Source: Moraxellaceae bacterium
GTDB lineage: Bacteria > Pseudomonadota > Gammaproteobacteria > Pseudomonadales > Moraxellaceae
Length of the DNA: 9,454 nt
Reading direction: 5' to 3'
Assembly (NCBI GenBank): GCA_030684415.1
Contig: JAUXNL010000159.1
Coordinates: 1-9,454 of the forward strand
The notes under the pieces were generated by a model. That model searched no databases. It had not been told where the DNA came from and saw only the letters and a list, made by a program, of their open reading frames with translations. The position numbers were made by a program, and so were the translations under genes. Positions 7,350-9,454 of the stretch are shown here, one piece after another; within the stretch, counting starts at the first letter, position 1, and every line of letters starts with the position of its first letter.

Positions 7350-8408
7350 TCACGCGCGCGGCACCATCGGATGTTTGAGCCAGGCCTCGGGATCGTAAAC
7401 CTCTCCTCGTGCCAGCATCGCCCACACCTGACGCGCATGCTTGTTCGCTATCGCCACCAGCACTTTGCCGTAACACATCCGGCTGGCCAGTTGCACAATC
7501 CAGAGTTGCTCGGCGGTGGCTTTCTCCGCAGGCGTCACCTTCGCCCGCTGCACGGAACTCCGTGCGCCTTGTATCAGCAAGGTGCGCAGGTAGCGGTCGC
7601 CACGACAACTGATGTGCCCGAGGCTCACTTTGCCACCACTGCCGAACTGTGTCGGCGTCAGACCCATCCACGCGGCAAACTGGCGACCGTTCTTGAACTC
7701 GGCGGCATTGCCGACCGAGGCGACTACCGCATCCGCGGTCACGGGCCCGATGCCGGTCAGTTCGCGCAGCCTTGCACAGCGTTCATCGGCCTTGGCTTGA
7801 GCGTCGATCTGCGCATCGCACTCGGCCATCCCGGCTTCGATGGCGGCGAGGTGCTCCTGCTGCAAGCGAATCAAGCGCATTAGCGACGCGGGCAGCTTCT
7901 CCGAATCCAGATCGGCCAAGGCGCGCTTGAGCGCTGCCACCGATGGTGCGGGCACTACGCCGAACTCGGCGAGCAAACCACGAACGCGATTACGCAGGGC
8001 CAGCGCATCTTTTTTGTAGCCTTCGCGCACGCGGTGCCAGCACAGGCGCACCTGTTGCGCTTCGCTCTTCACGGACACGAAGCGCATGTTGCCCTGACGC
8101 GCCGCTGTGGCGATGGCTTCGGCATCCTGACGGTCGTTCTTCACCAGGGCATTCTTGCGAAAGGGCTTTACGAATTGCGCGGCCATCAGGCGCGGCACTA
8201 GGCCATACGCCTCGCACTGACGGCCCCAGTAATGCGCGCTGCTGCAGGCTTCCATCGCAACCACCGTGCCGGCGGGCTGCGATGCAATCCATGTATGAAA
8301 GCCGTCGCGCTTGAGCTCGCGGCGCGCTAACACCCGTCCGCTTTTATCCATGTCGCAGAGGGCAAACACCTGCTTTGCGAGATCCACACCGACCGTTATA
8401 GACTCCAT
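7350..8408 (-). CDS. IS110/IS1111-type DEDD transposase (recombinase)
   Basis: The 352-residue length is normal for the group. The N-terminal RuvC-like DEDD domain shows D9 in VGVDLAK, E53 in AMEAC, and D92 and D95 in KNDRQDAEAIA. A coiled middle (about 115-210) leads to the C-terminal Transposase_20 domain with a helix-hairpin-helix-like LTGIGPVTADAVVASVG (217-233). The segment TPTQFGSGGK follows, where S257 is the likely catalytic serine, then GDRYLRTLLIQGARS (270-284). The ATG at 8406-8408 is chosen because a purine-rich RBS (GAGAGAGGGAAG) precedes it and family members begin a few residues before VGVDLAK. The frame continues upstream to 8657, but that extension would leave the IS. Known members use a bridge RNA to recombine a circular IS into its target. 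All motif residues are present, so it is probably functional. Confidence 0.95.
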   Translation of the reverse strand: MESITVGVDLAKQVFALCDMDKSGRVLARRELKRDGFHTWIASQPAGTVVAMEACSSAHYWGRQCEAYGLVPRLMAAQFVKPFRKNALVKNDRQDAEAIATAARQGNMRFVSVKSEAQQVRLCWHRVREGYKKDALALRNRVRGLLAEFGVVPAPSVAALKRALADLDSEKLPASLMRLIRLQQEHLAAIEAGMAECDAQIDAQAKADERCARLRELTGIGPVTADAVVASVGNAAEFKNGRQFAAWMGLTPTQFGSGGKVSLGHISCRGDRYLRTLLIQGARSSVQRAKVTPAEKATAEQLWIVQLASRMCYGKVLVAIANKHARQVWAMLARGEVYDPEAWLKHPMVPRA

Positions 8409-8411
8409 GGT

Positions 8412-8423
8412 GACTTCCCTCTC
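8412..8423 (-). promoter_or_regulatory. Ribosome binding site of the transposase
   Basis: On the minus strand the sequence GAGAGAGGGAAGTCACC precedes ATG 8408. The GAGGGAAG core ends about six bases before the start codon. It supports the start at 8408 over the in-frame ATG at 8453, which has no comparable purine tract. Confidence 0.6.
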
Positions 8424-8470
8424 TCGTTTGATTGAATACCGCACCTCAATCATGGCACTCAGATGCCGAT

Positions 8471-8483
8471 GCGGCTCCGCCGC
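8471..8483 (-). other. Small hairpin in the transposase leader
   Basis: GCGGC-TCC-GCCGC forms a 5-bp GC stem with a three-base loop. It would lie in the 5' leader of a transcript from the junction promoter, about 65 bases before the transposase start. Any role in dampening translation is speculative. Confidence 0.3.
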
Positions 8484-8489
8484 TTGAGA

Positions 8490-8501
8490 GGGGGAAGTCT
8501 T
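8490..8501 (-). repeat. IS subterminal inverted repeat, transposase-proximal end
   Basis: GGGGGAAGTCTT pairs with 6879-6890 over all 12 bases. About 7-8 bases (TTTACTCG) separate it from the RHS codon TTG at 8510. The asymmetric 2-3/7-8 outer extension resembles known IS1111-group ends. Confidence 0.85.
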
Positions 8502-8505
8502 TTTA
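8500..8505 (-). promoter_or_regulatory. -10 half of the circle-junction promoter
   Basis: On the minus strand TAAAAA matches the -10 consensus at four of six positions and lies about 90 bp upstream of the transposase ATG, directed towards it. It has no good -35 in the integrated state. It gains TTGACG at 17 bp only when the two IS ends are joined. Confidence 0.5.
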
Positions 8506-8509
8506 CTCG

Positions 8510-9337
8510 TTGAGCTATACGGATCCGAGTGGATTTTCGACTTTACCACCACCGTTATCAGATGACGCTTTGAGCGGTCATTCTGTTGGTGGTGGTCAGG
8601 GCGGCAGTGGTGGCGGAAGCGGAGGCTATGTCCCCGGTCCGATACAGCCGAATCCATGGAGTGGCTATCCTGGGTGGAGTAATAATGGCGGGAGCAACGT
8701 AACCGTTACACCCATTAGTGGTGGTAGCCCAACTGGTGGCGGTGCTACGGTTACTCCTGCCCTCGCTCCCTCGCAGCCGTTGGTGGGGGACTATGTGGTC
8801 TATCAAAATTCCTATGGCGACTATGGTAATTCCCTGCAAATGGTACGTCGTGGCTACGATGGTGGTTTTGAATTTGGCTTTGATAATGGATTTATTCGGG
8901 ACGTTGCTCAATCTCACCCGTTTGAAGTAACTGCAATGAACTCTTATATGTCATTCATTGGTGACACATACACTAATGCATCGGATGCATCCATGAGTCA
9001 CTATGCATTTGAAGAGGCTGCATATAGAGGGTTTGATATGTATGCGAGAGTTCAGGCAGGTTGGTTTGTTAATGGGGAGGCAATTGGGGGGTTTCTTGGT
9101 ACTTTCAGTCTGGTGCCTTCGCCAAAAGTGCAATTTGCTCTCGATGTTAAGGACGCAATAAATACTTGGGGGCGCGCTAGTGTTCTTGCGGATGCTGTGC
9201 GGGTTTCTGCGTATGGGCCTAGTGTATTTAATGAAAATCTATGGGTGGAAATGGGCATGGGTCAGTATCACTCATATTCCATTCCGCTTTTGAAAAATAT
9301 TCAAAATCAAATTAATATTTTTTTTGGAAATTATTGA
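8510..9337 (+). pseudogene. Detached 3' part of the RHS gene: DPSG boundary, Gly-rich linker and uncharacterised toxin-like tip
   Basis: From TTG 8510 the frame reads LSYTDPSGFS, the direct continuation of NNP at 6876, then 265 more residues to TGA 9335-9337. A Gly/Ser/Pro-rich linker follows the boundary motif (GGGQGGSGGGSGG, then PNPWSGYPGWSNNGG and Pro/Thr stretches, to about 8780). A compact domain of about 185 residues then begins near VGDYVVYQNSYGDYG. It is rich in aromatic residues and Gly (GYDGGFEFGFDNGF, HYAFEEAAYRGFDMYARV, AGWFVNGEAIGGFLGTF) and ends NIQNQINIFFGNY. I recognise no catalytic family. Position after the core makes it a candidate effector tip; the 3' DNA is visibly AT-richer than the core, as variable tips often are. 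With the IS present it has no promoter or good start of its own: only a TTG at 8432 inside the IS reads in frame, without an RBS. It would be translated normally if the IS left precisely. Confidence 0.8.
8535..8780 (+). other. Low-complexity Gly/Ser/Pro/Thr linker between RHS core and tip
   Basis: After DPSGF the chain is dominated by Gly, Ser, Pro, Asn and Thr with no predicted secondary structure. It includes GGGQGGSGGGSGG and SGGSPTGGGATVTPALAPS. Such a flexible tether would let the terminal domain detach or thread after core cleavage. Confidence 0.65.
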
Positions 9338-9340
9338 GGT
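9336..9340 (+). promoter_or_regulatory. Ribosome binding site of the lipoprotein gene, overlapping the upstream stop codon
   Basis: GAGGT at 9336-9340 shares its first two bases with the TGA stop of the RHS tip and lies six bases before ATG 9347. This arrangement suggests translational coupling, with the tip and lipoprotein made from one transcript. Confidence 0.65.
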
Positions 9341-9346
9341 GGTCAT

Positions 9347-9454
9347 ATGAGGGCTATTTTTGGGAGTTTCATGGCTTTATTTTTTTGCGCAGTCCTTTCT
9401 GCTTGTAATGCCGCAAATTTGACTGACGATTCGACGAATGCGCTTCCTATTGTG
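9347..9454 (+). CDS. Putative lipoprotein, 3' truncated; candidate immunity protein
   Basis: Only the first 36 codons are in the window. They start MRAIFGSFMALFFCAVLSAC: a short n-region with Arg2, a hydrophobic core, and an LSAC lipobox with the acylated Cys at residue 20. Asn at +2 favours outer-membrane sorting over inner-membrane retention. The mature part begins NAANLTDDSTNALPIV. The gene starts nine bases after the RHS stop with its RBS overlapping that stop, the usual place for an immunity gene of a polymorphic toxin. If so, a periplasm-facing lipoprotein implies a toxin active in the periplasm or envelope. Equally, it could be an unrelated accessory lipoprotein; the rest of the gene is needed to tell. 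The signal peptide is clear, the immunity role is inference. Confidence 0.8.
   Translation, partial: MRAIFGSFMALFFCAVLSACNAANLTDDSTNALPIV

Larger units (their letters stand above)
6877..8509 (-). mobile_element. IS110-family, IS1111-group insertion sequence (about 1633 bp)
   Basis: The element contains one DEDD transposase on the minus strand. Perfect 12-bp inverted repeats (AAGACTTCCCCC at 6879-6890 and its complement at 8490-8501) lie a few bases inside the ends, as is usual for the IS1111 group. Deleting 1633 bp rejoins the RHS frame as NNP-LSYTDPSGF, which fixes the length. The exact ends can slide by about two bases (6876/8508 to 6878/8510). No target duplication is seen, as expected of the family. 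About 460 bp of noncoding DNA lies downstream of the transposase and about 100 bp upstream. The element is visibly GC-richer than the surrounding gene. Confidence 0.88.

Noticed and set aside
7371..7883. 170-codon open frame on the plus strand
   Set aside because: It is antisense to the GC-rich transposase gene, where long shadow frames are expected; no domain is recognisable.
6873..8511. Target-site duplication flanking the IS
   Set aside because: Comparing bases on both sides for the frame-restoring length gives only single-base coincidences (6875/8508 and 6878/8511), consistent with the family's lack of duplication.
8409..8657. N-terminal extension of the transposase up to 8657
   Set aside because: The extension runs past the IS end into the RHS gene and adds residues with no family similarity. 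The ATG at 8408 has a good RBS and the expected distance to VGVDLAK. The ATG at 8453 is inside the IS but lacks an RBS.
1..9454. CRISPR arrays, tRNA or rRNA genes
   Set aside because: No regularly spaced short direct repeats, cloverleaf-like segments or rRNA-like sequence were seen on either strand.

Overview
The window is a fragment of a Gram-negative, probably gammaproteobacterial chromosome. The evidence is an outer-membrane-type lipoprotein signal, a SpvB/TcaC-like RHS giant protein and an IS1111-type element. A GC-rich hairpin terminator of a style common in Xanthomonadaceae hints at that family, but the taxonomic call is weak.

One very large gene dominates. It enters from the left already in frame and encodes a polymorphic-toxin style RHS protein. 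Its parts, in order, are: a SpvB-like N-terminal region (about 30-510), seven DxDGDG FG-GAP/VCBS motifs (1060-2319), a TcdB-middle-like segment (about 2380-2720), YD repeats (about 3090-5050), and the RHS-associated core (to 6876). Two homologous domains of about 220 residues, probably jelly-roll folds, are spliced into the core at 5191-5868 and 6022-6678.

The gene is cut between the codons for NNP and LSYTDPSGF by an IS110-family, IS1111-group insertion sequence of about 1633 bp (about 6877-8509). Its DEDD transposase is on the minus strand (8408-7350). The element has perfect 12-bp subterminal inverted repeats, no evident target duplication, and about 460 bp of structured noncoding DNA downstream of the transposase, where this group keeps its bridge RNA/seekRNA. 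Removing 1633 bp restores the RHS frame exactly, so the insertion looks recent and potentially reversible. Joining the two IS ends as a circle would build a promoter (TTGACG, 17 bp, TAAAAA) aimed at the transposase.

The detached 3' part (8510-9337) encodes the DPSG motif of the core boundary, a Gly/Ser/Pro-rich linker and an AT-richer C-terminal domain I do not recognise, which is a candidate toxin tip. Nine bases after its stop begins a lipoprotein gene (9347 to window end, truncated) with an LSAC lipobox. Its position suggests an immunity protein, which would point to a toxin acting in the periplasm or envelope. The most interesting material is the uncharacterised tip/lipoprotein pair, the doubled domain inserted in the RHS core, and the IS landing exactly on the core/tip boundary.
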